The position numbers and the translations under genes were made by a program. Under the pieces are notes generated by a model, which saw only the letters and a list, made by a program, of their open reading frames with translations, did not search any database and was not told the origin of the DNA. From NCBI RefSeq assembly GCF_965232525.1, contig NZ_OZ246980.1, forward strand, positions 4,030,001 to 4,094,000: a stretch of DNA of 64,000 nt, in the 5' to 3' direction. Shown here in pieces: positions 26,180 to 34,533 of this stretch. This DNA is from Bauldia sp965232525 (GTDB lineage Bacteria > Pseudomonadota > Alphaproteobacteria > Rhizobiales > Kaistiaceae). Position 1 is the stretch's first letter. Each line of letters begins with the position of its first letter.

Positions 26180-26956
26180 TCAGATCACCCAGCCGCCATC
26201 GACGACGAGGTCCTGTCCGGTGATCTGACGTGACTTCTCTGAAGCGAGAAAGACAACGGCATTGGCAACGTCCTGTGCCGTCGAGACCCGGCGCAGGGCG
26301 TAGTCTTCTGCGTGCCGTATCTTGGCTTCGTCAAGCGTGATACCGAGCTTATCGGCCATATCGGCGCACACGACCTCGAATCGGGGGCCGTCGACCATGC
26401 CCGGACTGACGGTGTTCACATTGATATTGTGGCGTCCGAGCTCCAGGGCAAAGCTCTTGGTCAGTCCGCGCATCCCCCATTTCGAGGCGCTGTAGGACAC
26501 TCTGCCGGCTCGGCCACGCAGACCGAACGTGCCGCCGATGTTGATGATCTTGCCGTTTCTTCGTTGAATCATTTGCGGCGCGAATGCCCGCATGAGCAGG
26601 AACGCGCCACTAACGTTCAGCGCGATAATCTCATCGAACTCATCCGGCGTGGTCTCGATACCCGACTTGCCGATCGGTCCACGGCCTCCAGCGACATTCA
26701 CAAGAATGTCTACGGGCCCCAGTTTCGTAGCCTCATCGCGTAGGCGCTCAACAGCTGCTGGATCGACAATGTCACAGGAAACCGTTAAAGCCCGGCGGCC
26801 GATCGCTGCCACTTCCCGCTCGATTGGCGCAATCGCCTCCAGATCTCGTCCGGCGAGAACAACATTGACGCCCTCGCGCGCCAGAGCCAACGTGATTGCC
26901 CCACCCATCCCCTTAGCCGGCCCGGTCACCACAGCAATTTTGCCGCTCAATTCCAT
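26180..26956 (-). CDS. Short-chain dehydrogenase/reductase
   Basis: This encodes a 258-residue classical SDR. The cofactor motif is VTGPAKGMGGA (TGxxxGxG) near residue 10, followed by NVAGG, the catalytic YSASK and the C-terminal ITGQDLVVDGGW typical of FabG-like enzymes. The start at 26956 (MELSGK) has GGAGGC upstream; an in-frame start further upstream is not needed. It is the first gene of the minus-strand operon and divergent from the GntR regulator, across the palindrome at 27002-27013. Confidence 0.87.
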   Translation of the reverse strand: MELSGKIAVVTGPAKGMGGAITLALAREGVNVVLAGRDLEAIAPIEREVAAIGRRALTVSCDIVDPAAVERLRDEATKLGPVDILVNVAGGRGPIGKSGIETTPDEFDEIIALNVSGAFLLMRAFAPQMIQRRNGKIINIGGTFGLRGRAGRVSYSASKWGMRGLTKSFALELGRHNINVNTVSPGMVDGPRFEVVCADMADKLGITLDEAKIRHAEDYALRRVSTAQDVANAVVFLASEKSRQITGQDLVVDGGWVI

Positions 26957-27001
26957 GGGGACGCCTCCTTCGCCGCCGGGTTTATTGCCCAAAATTTCCA
27001 G

Positions 27002-27013
27002 ATTGTCGATAAT
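27002..27013. promoter_or_regulatory. Candidate GntR operator ATTGTCGATAAT
   Basis: A near-perfect palindrome, ATTGTCGATAAT, lies between the divergent SDR and GntR genes and is extended by flanking CAG/CTG (26999-27016). The same motif in perfect form, ATTATCGATAAT, lies at 33707-33718 in the other divergent promoter of this locus. The pairing with an adjacent GntR gene makes it the likely autoregulated operator. Confidence 0.6.
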
Positions 27014-27075
27014 CTGAATTGGGTATGGTGATGGCGATCGCACAGGCGAAAATGAACCAAAAGGAAATGCTGGGA

Positions 27076-27789
27076 ATGTCGTTTCAATCCTCCGAAAGAG
27101 GTCTCAACCAAGACAGCGTCGCCAGCGCCATTGTTACGGAGCGATTGCGCCACGACATCATCATGGGTGTGTTCCAGCCGGCCCAACGGCTGCGACTGGC
27201 TGAGCTGAAGGCCCGTTACGACATCGGCTCCAGTCCGATCCGTGAAGCGTTGTCCTGCCTTGCCGCACAGCAAATGGTGGTTCAGGAACCGAATAGGGGC
27301 TTCGCCGTACCCGATATCAGCACCATCGAACTCGATGACATCACCAACCTGCGTGGACAGCTGGAAAGCTCGGCCGTGGCTCAGTCGGTCAGGCATGGCG
27401 ATGAAACGTGGGAAGAAAGACTTATTCTTTCGCGGCGGCGCCTGAAACGTTTGGGCCCGGCCGAGGATGTCATCTCCGAGACCTCTTCGGCGGAAAGCGT
27501 GCAGCAGTGGGAGAAGCATCATCGCGAGTTTCATCGGGCCCTGATCGGGGCGTGTCCGTCGGAATGGACGCGGCGGTTTTGTGACACCCTGAACGATCAG
27601 TTTGACCGGTACAGACGGCTTTCCCCGCCGGCGCGCGACGTTCAGGCAGGCCTCGACAAGCAGCATGACGCTTTGCTTGAGGTTGCGCTTGATCGAGATG
27701 CGAAAACCTGCAAAACGCTGATGGCCGATCATATTCGCATTACCGGGGTCGCCGTTATGACCGGACTCAAGAGCAAACTGGGCGCGTGA
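27076..27789 (+). CDS. GntR-family regulator, FCD (FadR) subgroup
   Basis: This encodes 237 residues when started at the ATG at 27076, which has AAAGGA ten bases upstream. Earlier in-frame starts at 27019-27067 would place the gene against its own operator. The winged helix includes LRLAELKARYDIGSSPIREA, the GntR signature. A helical FCD ligand domain follows, with metal-binding histidine candidates in HHREFHRALIG and at the end in MADHIRI. It divides two minus-strand operons and should sense the pathway substrate or an intermediate. Confidence 0.85.
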   Translation: MSFQSSERGLNQDSVASAIVTERLRHDIIMGVFQPAQRLRLAELKARYDIGSSPIREALSCLAAQQMVVQEPNRGFAVPDISTIELDDITNLRGQLESSAVAQSVRHGDETWEERLILSRRRLKRLGPAEDVISETSSAESVQQWEKHHREFHRALIGACPSEWTRRFCDTLNDQFDRYRRLSPPARDVQAGLDKQHDALLEVALDRDAKTCKTLMADHIRITGVAVMTGLKSKLGA

Positions 27790-27797
27790 GACCGGGT

Positions 27798-28592
27798 TCA
27801 TACGATCGTCCCCCCATCCACGAGAATATCCTGACCGGTAATGTTGGCAGCTGCGTCCGACAGCAGAAACTGAACCGCATTGGCGACATCTTCATCCTGG
27901 CTCATTTTCCCCAAAGCGGTACCGGCGGCGAAACGCGCATATACGGTCTGATAGTCGACCCCTTGGCGTTCGGCTTCTTCGCCCAATTGGCGCTTCAATC
28001 GGGGCCCCTCGACGCCGCCCGGCGAGACCATGTTGATCCGCACACCGCGTGGTCCGGCCTCCAGTGCCGCCGATTTCGTGAAACCCCTGAGAGCCCATTT
28101 GGTCGCTCCATAGGCACTGGCGTCCCGAACCCCCTTGAAGCCGAAGGTTCCGCCTAGATTGACCACCGCGCCGGCGCCGGCTGCCATCATGTATGGCAGA
28201 AACGCCTTCATGGTCAGAAAGGTGCCGAAGACATTGACGTCGAATACACTCTGGACCTCGTCATAAGTGTGTTCCCACAGCTTCTTGCCGGATGGACCGG
28301 TGGCTCCCGCGATGTTCACCAGCCCCCAGCGATGTGGTTCGAATGCCTTCATGGCCTGGTCAATCGCGTTTGTGACGGAAGCCGGGTCGGTGACATCGCA
28401 CGGCAGGACTTCGGCGCGGACACCAAATTCTTCAACATCTTCGGCAACCGATTCGAGCGCCGCTACGTCACGGGCGGCCAGGACGACCTGAGCACCGGCC
28501 TCAGCAAGCCGGAGGGTCACCGCGCGCCCCATCCCTTTGGCGCCGCCGGTTATGAATATGGCCTGCCTATCCAATCGAAACGGATCGCTCAC
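27798..28592 (-). CDS. Short-chain dehydrogenase/reductase
   Basis: This encodes 264 residues, a second classical SDR with ITGGAKGMGRA, NIAGA, catalytic YGATK and the final ITGQDILVDGGT. It resembles the SDR at 26180-26956 in length and motifs but differs enough to have a separate substrate or a consecutive step. The GTG start overlaps the stop of the permease gene (GTGA). It is the last gene of the minus-strand transport operon. Confidence 0.86.
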   Translation of the reverse strand: MSDPFRLDRQAIFITGGAKGMGRAVTLRLAEAGAQVVLAARDVAALESVAEDVEEFGVRAEVLPCDVTDPASVTNAIDQAMKAFEPHRWGLVNIAGATGPSGKKLWEHTYDEVQSVFDVNVFGTFLTMKAFLPYMMAAGAGAVVNLGGTFGFKGVRDASAYGATKWALRGFTKSAALEAGPRGVRINMVSPGGVEGPRLKRQLGEEAERQGVDYQTVYARFAAGTALGKMSQDEDVANAVQFLLSDAAANITGQDILVDGGTIV

Positions 28593-29398
28593 GTCACGAA
28601 GCTCCTTTCAATTCTGACGGTCGAAGCAAAGAGGACGAAAGCGAGGGCCATGGTCAGCACCACACCGGCCCACATCAACGGCAAATTGCGAAAGGATCCG
28701 GCCTCTAGAATGAGCGTCCCGATACCGGGTGCGCCGCTCAGCCATTCAGCAAGCATGGCCGACAACAGGGCGCTGGTTGCGGCCGTTCTCATACCTGTGA
28801 AGATGAAGGGCAATGCATGCGGTACCCGGGCCTTGAAGAACGTCTGGAGCCAGGTTGCCCCGCAAACATGCATTAGTTCCAGCGTAGCCGGGCTGGCCGA
28901 ACGAAGGCCCTTCGAGGCGTTGACCAGGATCGGGAAGAACGAGACGACGATCACGACTGCGACTGACGTCGCCTGACCCCGGCCAAAGATCATGATAAGG
29001 AGGGGGGCAATAGCCAGGACCGGCGCGGTCCGGATGGCGATGATCAGCGGCATGAAGGCTTTCGCCAGGTCGTCGGAAAAAGCGAAGAGCGAGGCCAGCA
29101 GGACAGCCCCCAGAAACGAAATCAGAAGTCCCAGCACGGTACTCTGCAGCGTGTAGGCCAGGGCCGCGCCGAGTTTCGGCCAATCATCGAAAAGCGCCGC
29201 GAGCACGCTGGCAGGGGTGGGGATCACGAATGGCTTCAAGTCGAACAGGCTGATCGAGCCCTGCCATATCACCACAATCACCATCAACGTGACGCAGACA
29301 TAGAACCCAGACCGAAACAAAGCCCGGAAGCGGGCCTCGGCCTCCTGACCGCGCGTCGGCATCAGGGAGGCATCGGGGTGGTCGATCTTCGTCGCCAT
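28589..29398 (-). CDS. NitT/TauT-type ABC transporter permease
   Basis: This encodes a 269-residue BPD_transp_1 permease with about six membrane helices and the cytoplasmic EAA loop region (HVCGATWLQTFFKARVPHALP). It begins one base after the stop of the other permease gene. With that permease, the ATPase and the Tat-exported receptor, it forms an importer. A pair of different permeases suggests a heterodimeric pore, unlike the usual homodimer of nitrate and taurine systems. Confidence 0.87.
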   Translation of the reverse strand: MATKIDHPDASLMPTRGQEAEARFRALFRSGFYVCVTLMVIVVIWQGSISLFDLKPFVIPTPASVLAALFDDWPKLGAALAYTLQSTVLGLLISFLGAVLLASLFAFSDDLAKAFMPLIIAIRTAPVLAIAPLLIMIFGRGQATSVAVVIVVSFFPILVNASKGLRSASPATLELMHVCGATWLQTFFKARVPHALPFIFTGMRTAATSALLSAMLAEWLSGAPGIGTLILEAGSFRNLPLMWAGVVLTMALAFVLFASTVRIERSFVT

Positions 29399-29399
29399 G

Positions 29400-30233
29400 T
29401 CAGGGCTGCCTTCCGCGCGCTTCCCCGGCGCCGCTCCAGGGGGCGAAGCGGTGTTCGGCGAGCGCGACCAGCCCGTAGCTGGCGGCGGTCAGGGCGCACA
29501 CGGTCAGAATTGAGAGCCAAACCAGTGGGACGTTGAAGGAGAATAGAGCATAGGTGATCAAGGTGCCGAGGCCTCGATCGGTCCCCATCCATTCGGCGAT
29601 CAATGCGCCAAGCAGAGCAAGCGGCGCTGCCACCTTGAGCGCCGAAAAGATGTACGGCAATGCACTTGGCAGTGAGAGTCGGGTCAATGTCTGCCAGCGG
29701 CTTGCGGCAAGGACGTGGAACAGCTCAAGCATATTGCGATCCGCCGACCGAAAGCCCTGGATCATCCCCACGAGCAGGGGAAAAAACGCGGCAATGCCTG
29801 CGACGACCACGTGGAGTGTCATGCCGTTGCCGAGCCAAATCATGAAGATCGGCGCAACCGCGATGAGCGGCGTGCTGTCGACGAGTATCCCGAATGTCAG
29901 GACCGGCTTACCGGAACGTTTCCAGGTGACCGCGACTCCGCCAAGTGCCGCCGCGATCATGGCCGCACAAACATACCCGGTGAATGCGGACAGCACCGTC
30001 GATGCGGTGTGATAAAGCAGGTCGTCCCATTGGTCGGTGAGGGCTTCCCACACGTCCACTGGGTTGGGTATCGTGATGGGCAGCAATCCGGCCTGCTTGG
30101 TCAGGTACCAGACGAACAGCACTACAGTGATCGCTGCGACCGGCAGGAGGACCGAGCGGCCGGTTTTCGACAGCACACCTGTGGCGAGTGTCTCAACCAC
30201 CGATCTGGCCGCCTTTGTCGAAGAGGGCGGCAC
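29400..30233 (-). CDS. NitT/TauT-type ABC transporter permease
   Basis: This encodes 277 residues with six predicted helices and an EAA loop (HVLAASRWQTLTRLSLPSALP). The GTG at 30233 has TTGGAGA about nine bases upstream and overlaps the ATPase gene by 41 bases. A GTG at 30200 would shorten the overlap to a few bases and is the alternative. It pairs with the adjacent permease; the two align over the whole length but are clearly different. Confidence 0.86.
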   Translation of the reverse strand: MPPSSTKAARSVVETLATGVLSKTGRSVLLPVAAITVVLFVWYLTKQAGLLPITIPNPVDVWEALTDQWDDLLYHTASTVLSAFTGYVCAAMIAAALGGVAVTWKRSGKPVLTFGILVDSTPLIAVAPIFMIWLGNGMTLHVVVAGIAAFFPLLVGMIQGFRSADRNMLELFHVLAASRWQTLTRLSLPSALPYIFSALKVAAPLALLGALIAEWMGTDRGLGTLITYALFSFNVPLVWLSILTVCALTAASYGLVALAEHRFAPWSGAGEARGRQP

Positions 30234-30963
30234 GCACGGTATTCTCCAACGCGTTGAACTCCGGGGTGCGTTGGATAAGAAGGTCGCGCGGATAGGGCAG
30301 ATCGATATCGATCGTTTCGGTCAGACGACCCGGATGCGCGGAAAGAACATGGACCTTGTTGGCCATGAAGACGGCTTCACTGATCGTGTGTGTGACGAGA
30401 ACGGCCGTGGTGTTTGTTTCCCGCCAAATGCTGAGCAGTTCCAAATTCATACGTTGACGGGTGATTTCATCGAGAGCGCCGAAAGGTTCGTCCATCAGGA
30501 GGACTTTCGGATCGAGCGCCAGCGCTCGTGCGATTGCCACGCGTTGCTGCATCCCGCCGGACAACTGGCTCGGCCGCGCATCTTCGAAACCGTGCAAGCC
30601 GACCAGGTCGATCAGCGCATGGGGGCTGCGGGAACCGCTGAGTCCGGCGATTTCCCCCGGGAGGCGGACATTGTCGAGCACGCTGCGCCATGGCAGCAAG
30701 GTCGCGTGCTGGAAGACGAAACCGATCTCATGGGACTGTCTCGCCCGCCCGGGCTCGTTGTCGCCGATCAGGATGTCGCCCTGACTTGGCTTAAGGATAT
30801 CGGCGATCAATCTAAGGAGAGTCGATTTCCCGCAGCCGGACGGCCCGATTAGAGCTGCAAAGCTCCCGGAGTCGAACTCAAGGCTGATGTCCTCAAGTGC
30901 CCGTACGCTCGACTTGCCCATCGAGAACGTCATGGAGACGGAATCGATCTTGATACCGGTCAT
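30193..30963 (-). CDS. NitT/TauT-type ABC transporter ATP-binding protein
   Basis: This encodes 256 residues. Walker A is GPSGCGKST near residue 40, the Q-loop is VFQHATLLPW, the signature is LSGGMQQR, and Walker B is VLLMDEPFGALD followed by VLVTHTISEAVF. The start at 30963 overlaps the stop of the amidohydrolase gene (ATGA); an ATG 16 codons earlier lies inside that gene. The closest functional classes import nitrate, sulfonates, thiamine pyrimidines or riboflavin. Confidence 0.9.
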   Translation of the reverse strand: MTGIKIDSVSMTFSMGKSSVRALEDISLEFDSGSFAALIGPSGCGKSTLLRLIADILKPSQGDILIGDNEPGRARQSHEIGFVFQHATLLPWRSVLDNVRLPGEIAGLSGSRSPHALIDLVGLHGFEDARPSQLSGGMQQRVAIARALALDPKVLLMDEPFGALDEITRQRMNLELLSIWRETNTTAVLVTHTISEAVFMANKVHVLSAHPGRLTETIDIDLPYPRDLLIQRTPEFNALENTVRAALFDKGGQIGG

Positions 30964-32444
30964 CCTCGGGCTGCCCCCTTGTTTCGGGCTGGCGCTCCGG
31001 GGATATGGCATCCGCAGCGATAGTAGGACCGATAGGCATCCGCTATGCGGTCCACGGATTCGAAATCGACTGTGGACGCTGCCTTGCGCGCCTGATCGGT
31101 CAGTTCGGCTTCCGCAGACGGCAGATCGACACCGGTACAGACGCCGTTGTTAAGCACGCGTCGGCCGGCAATCCAAAGGTCCTGGACGAGCGCGCGCGTT
31201 CCCCTGGTGAGCAGGAGATCCAGTGGATCAGTTCGGCCGGGGATCGTGTCCCCGCTGACAGCATCGAGATCCACAAGGGCAATATCGGCCGGACCCCCTT
31301 CTTTCAGACTGTCCGGCTGGTCCGGACCGAGAATCGTCTTCCGGCCATCGAAAAGCACTGCCTTCAGTAGGCGATCCCGGGACAGGATCTCCTTGTAGGC
31401 AAAGCCTCTGTGAAGGTGCCAGAGAAGACGCATTTCCCGGAAGGCGTCCTCATCGTCGTCGAAAGCCATGCCATCGAGCCCCATACCGAAGGTCAGGCCC
31501 GAGGCGACGTAGTCGGCAACTGGTGCAATCCCCGATCGGAGCCGCAGGTTCGATGACGTGTTCACAGATACAGCCACGCCGCGATCAACCAGGAGGTCGC
31601 ATTCATCACGGGTGAGGTAGGTTCCGTGAGCTATCGTCAATCGCGGGGACAGCAGCCCGATCTCGTCGAGGCGGTTGACCAGCCCATCGGGAAAGGAGGC
31701 GTCGGCCGATTCGCGTTGAGCTTTCGTTTCGAGCATGTGCATGTGCACTCTGCGGCCGTGGCGCAAAGAGCGCTCGGCAACATTCTCAAGCGTGGCCGCA
31801 TCGACCCATTGCGGGGCGACAGGACCGTATTGAACCGTGAACAGGTCATCCTGGAACTCGAAGAGTTCCTCTGCCACCGCCAATTGCTCTTCGAGCGAAG
31901 GCATGGTCTCGGCGCGGCGGCGCAGGATGCCGCTTTCCTTCGCGCCAAGTTCTGCAAAGAGCGGGGCCGGATCGCCATAGGCTATCGGGTTGTGGCCCAG
32001 CAGCGGAACGGCGAATGCAACGCGGACTCCGAGATCGTTGGCGGCGCGGGCAACCGCTTCGGTTTCGTCTCGCAGAACCGCAAAATTCTGACTGTTATGG
32101 CAATGATTGACGATTCCGATCCCGCCTTCTGCCATCCGACCGAAAGCGACCAGGGCGCGAAGATATGGATCGACAGGGGGCTCAAGGCCCAACTGAGTCA
32201 GCCAGACCTCGAGTGAGTCGTCCAGAGCGCCGAAGGCAAGGGTCCGCATGCCGCGCCCGTGATCATGCGCGTTGGCCAATGCCGGAAGCACAAGACGATT
32301 CTCGGCCGCCCCGGAGCGGCCTGTTTCGACGCGAGCGATACGATCGCCTGAAATGGCGAGCGTTCCCGCCGTCTTCAGTCTGCCGTCGGGATGGGAAAGG
32401 AGCCGGTCGAATGCGACCCGCTCCTCATTGGGTGCAGTCACCAC
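30960..32444 (-). CDS. Amidohydrolase 1 family protein (cytosine deaminase/chlorohydrolase-like)
   Basis: This encodes 494 residues of the TrzN/ATZ/cytosine-deaminase branch, which replaces amino or halogen groups on N-heterocycles with hydroxyl. Metal ligands appear in order: ANAHDHGRG (HxH), VHMHMLE, AHGTYL and the aspartate in GLDGMAFDD. The GTG at 32444 is used. It lies between the binding-protein gene and the ATPase gene in one operon, which is strong evidence that the imported compound or an early product is its substrate. Confidence 0.82.
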   Translation of the reverse strand: MVTAPNEERVAFDRLLSHPDGRLKTAGTLAISGDRIARVETGRSGAAENRLVLPALANAHDHGRGMRTLAFGALDDSLEVWLTQLGLEPPVDPYLRALVAFGRMAEGGIGIVNHCHNSQNFAVLRDETEAVARAANDLGVRVAFAVPLLGHNPIAYGDPAPLFAELGAKESGILRRRAETMPSLEEQLAVAEELFEFQDDLFTVQYGPVAPQWVDAATLENVAERSLRHGRRVHMHMLETKAQRESADASFPDGLVNRLDEIGLLSPRLTIAHGTYLTRDECDLLVDRGVAVSVNTSSNLRLRSGIAPVADYVASGLTFGMGLDGMAFDDDEDAFREMRLLWHLHRGFAYKEILSRDRLLKAVLFDGRKTILGPDQPDSLKEGGPADIALVDLDAVSGDTIPGRTDPLDLLLTRGTRALVQDLWIAGRRVLNNGVCTGVDLPSAEAELTDQARKAASTVDFESVDRIADAYRSYYRCGCHIPGAPARNKGAARG

Positions 32445-32469
32445 AGGATTTGAAGCAAGGCAATGCCGA

Positions 32470-33534
32470 TCAGGTCAGCGTATTGTGTGCTTCCCTGATG
32501 AGATCCTGGGTCATGACATCCGCGACCGTCAGGTCGCCTTCGGCCATCGCGCCCGCTGCGACATTGAAAGCGAGACCGGCCTCGAAGGCATCTGGCTCGA
32601 TCCACAGGAGACCGTGTTCCTTCGCTGCCCCGACCGGGAGAAAGTCCTTCATCATGTTGCTTTCAACCATTTGGGCCTCGAGGTCGAGGCCGCGCTGGCC
32701 ATACATGTCGACCATGAGTCTGGCCATCTCATCCGGGTTATCGAGATGCCATTGCCAGCCCTTGATCTCGGCCCGAAGCCAGCGGACGATGAGGTCCTTC
32801 CTCTCGTCAAGGGTTTCGTCGGTCGCGATGAGAACGCCGGCATAGCCGGGAACACCTAGATCGTTCATGTAGGCGATCGCAATGTCGACGCCGCGGGTCT
32901 GCAGCATGACGCCCTGATTGGTCGCCCAGCCATAGTAGCCGTCGACCTGACCGGCTGCCAGAATGCCCGGATCGGTCCCGACGGGAACGTAAGTGACATT
33001 GGCGGGATCGAAACCGTTAGCTTCCAGCAAGGCATTGACTTGCGGGCGCACGCCGTCAGGCAAAGCAATGGTCTTTCCGGGGATATCAGCCAGCGTCTTG
33101 ATGGGGCTTTCAGCGAGGCTCATGATGGCCCCCGGCGCTTTCTGCATGATCGCCGCAAAAGCTTTGACGGGCATGCCGTTGATCCGGGCCCGGATCGTGC
33201 CGTCGACATCGGTATCGGAGGTCGTGGCCTGGCCGGTGGCGACTGCGACATCGGTACCGATTCCGCTCGGCCCGCCGGCCAGGAAATCAGCCTCGATACC
33301 TTCATCGGCAAAGTAGCCGTTTTCGATGGCAGCGAAGTGGCCGCCAAACTGAATCGATTTTACCCAGCCAAGCTGGTGGACCACCTTGTCGGCAGCCAGT
33401 GCCGGGGTTGCGCTGATCAGTCCGGCAGGCAGCAGAGCGGCACCGGCCGCCATACCCGATCCCTTCAGAAATGAGCGGCGGCTAACTGCCTGAGGCGCCA
33501 AAGAACCGGGAGCACGAGGGAGCTTCATCGTCAT
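32470..33534 (-). CDS. NMT1/THI5-like ABC transporter binding protein, Tat-exported
   Basis: This encodes 354 residues from the ATG at 33534 (a second ATG follows two codons later). A clear twin-arginine signal, SRRSFLKGSGMAAGAALLPA, precedes the mature part, which begins with the NMT1 pattern LGWVKSIQFGGHFAAIENGY. Export in folded form is therefore expected. Members bind pyrimidines, sulfonates, nitrate or riboflavin. It heads the minus-strand transport operon, and the palindrome at 33707-33718 lies in its promoter region. Confidence 0.86.
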   Translation of the reverse strand: MTMKLPRAPGSLAPQAVSRRSFLKGSGMAAGAALLPAGLISATPALAADKVVHQLGWVKSIQFGGHFAAIENGYFADEGIEADFLAGGPSGIGTDVAVATGQATTSDTDVDGTIRARINGMPVKAFAAIMQKAPGAIMSLAESPIKTLADIPGKTIALPDGVRPQVNALLEANGFDPANVTYVPVGTDPGILAAGQVDGYYGWATNQGVMLQTRGVDIAIAYMNDLGVPGYAGVLIATDETLDERKDLIVRWLRAEIKGWQWHLDNPDEMARLMVDMYGQRGLDLEAQMVESNMMKDFLPVGAAKEHGLLWIEPDAFEAGLAFNVAAGAMAEGDLTVADVMTQDLIREAHNTLT

Positions 33535-33706
33535 AATTCTCTGCCTTTCGCTTTCTGGCTTGGAACCGCAAGCCGATGCGGACAGATGAGCAACGCTCAT
33601 GCCATCATCGCGCCAACTGTCGAAACTTCCCTTCTTCGAGCGGATTGCCCACATGGCGACGGCATCGCCCTTTCTCGACAAAGCCCAAATCGTCTAAAAA
33701 AATATC

Positions 33707-33718
33707 ATTATCGATAAT
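33707..33718. promoter_or_regulatory. Candidate GntR operator ATTATCGATAAT
   Basis: A perfect 12-base palindrome lies in the divergent region between the binding-protein gene (minus) and the pyroglutamyl-peptidase-like gene (plus). One base differs from the element at 27002-27013 beside the GntR gene, and both are followed by CTG. It would let one regulator control both operons of the locus. Confidence 0.6.
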
Positions 33719-33851
33719 CTGCAGCCTAATCTCGCGTCAGTCCGCAGTTGGGCGCGGCCAGAACCGGCGTCTTACATGGGTGTTGGGATTGGCACATGAC
33801 TTGCGGGTGAGGCGTGCCGATCAAGGGTGTTCTCGAAGGAGCGAATTGGAG

Positions 33852-34529
33852 ATGAGTGTTGGCCTGCTGACAGGGTCGGAGCCGTTCGCCGGACTTCCCG
33901 ACAATCCGGCCAGTGCATTGCTTTCGCATTTCGAGAATCGCATCTATGCAGGCATCCGCGTGCTTCCTCGCATGACGCCGGCGAACCTCTCGACCGGTCT
34001 AGACCTGCTGAAGGAGCTGATTGCAGAACACCGACCGGATTTTGTGATTTCACTTGGACTGGCCCTCGGGGAGCCGGTGCTTCGCGTCGAGACGATCGGG
34101 ATCAACACATTGGACTTCGCGATTCCCGATAACGAAGGCATTCGTCCGTTGCATGGCGGGCCGATCGACGAGACTGGCCCTGCCGCCCGTAAGGCGACCT
34201 GGGAACATCGGACGATCGTTGACGCCTTGCTGGCAGCCGACCTCCCCGCTCGAGCGTCCCATTCCGCCGGAACCCATATGTGCAACGCGACGCTTTATAC
34301 ATCCGTCGGCGCGATGGAGGCGGCGGGGCTGTCGGGACCGTGCGGCTTCCTGCACCTTCCCTACCTGCCCGAGCAGGTCGCCCGTTTCATGAGGAGCGCG
34401 CCGCCGGAAGGCGATCGAGCGCCCAGAACCGAACGCTCCCTGGCATCTATGAGCCTTGAAAATCAGCTTCGGGGTTTGGGGATCGTTCTTGAAAAAGTTG
34501 CAGCTAGAGCGAATGGCTCGAAAGGATAA
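33852..34529 (+). CDS. Pyrrolidone-carboxylate peptidase (C15) homologue
   Basis: This encodes 225 residues from the ATG at 33852, with TTGGAG upstream. The cysteine peptidase triad is intact at E80, C144 (SAGTHMCNATLY) and H168 (GFLHLPYLPEQ), the same positions as in characterised bacterial pyroglutamyl peptidases. The oxyanion region around LGLALGEPVLRVE is less typical. Normal enzymes remove N-terminal pyroglutamate. In a locus full of cyclic amidohydrolases it may instead recognise another lactam. The next gene begins four bases after its stop. Confidence 0.83.
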   Translation: MSVGLLTGSEPFAGLPDNPASALLSHFENRIYAGIRVLPRMTPANLSTGLDLLKELIAEHRPDFVISLGLALGEPVLRVETIGINTLDFAIPDNEGIRPLHGGPIDETGPAARKATWEHRTIVDALLAADLPARASHSAGTHMCNATLYTSVGAMEAAGLSGPCGFLHLPYLPEQVARFMRSAPPEGDRAPRTERSLASMSLENQLRGLGIVLEKVAARANGSKG

Positions 34530-34533
34530 GACG

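Noticed and set aside
24712..32444. Canonical Rut or reductive pyrimidine degradation operon
   Set aside because: No RutA-type monooxygenase, dihydropyrimidine dehydrogenase or beta-ureidopropionase is present; only general family resemblance exists.
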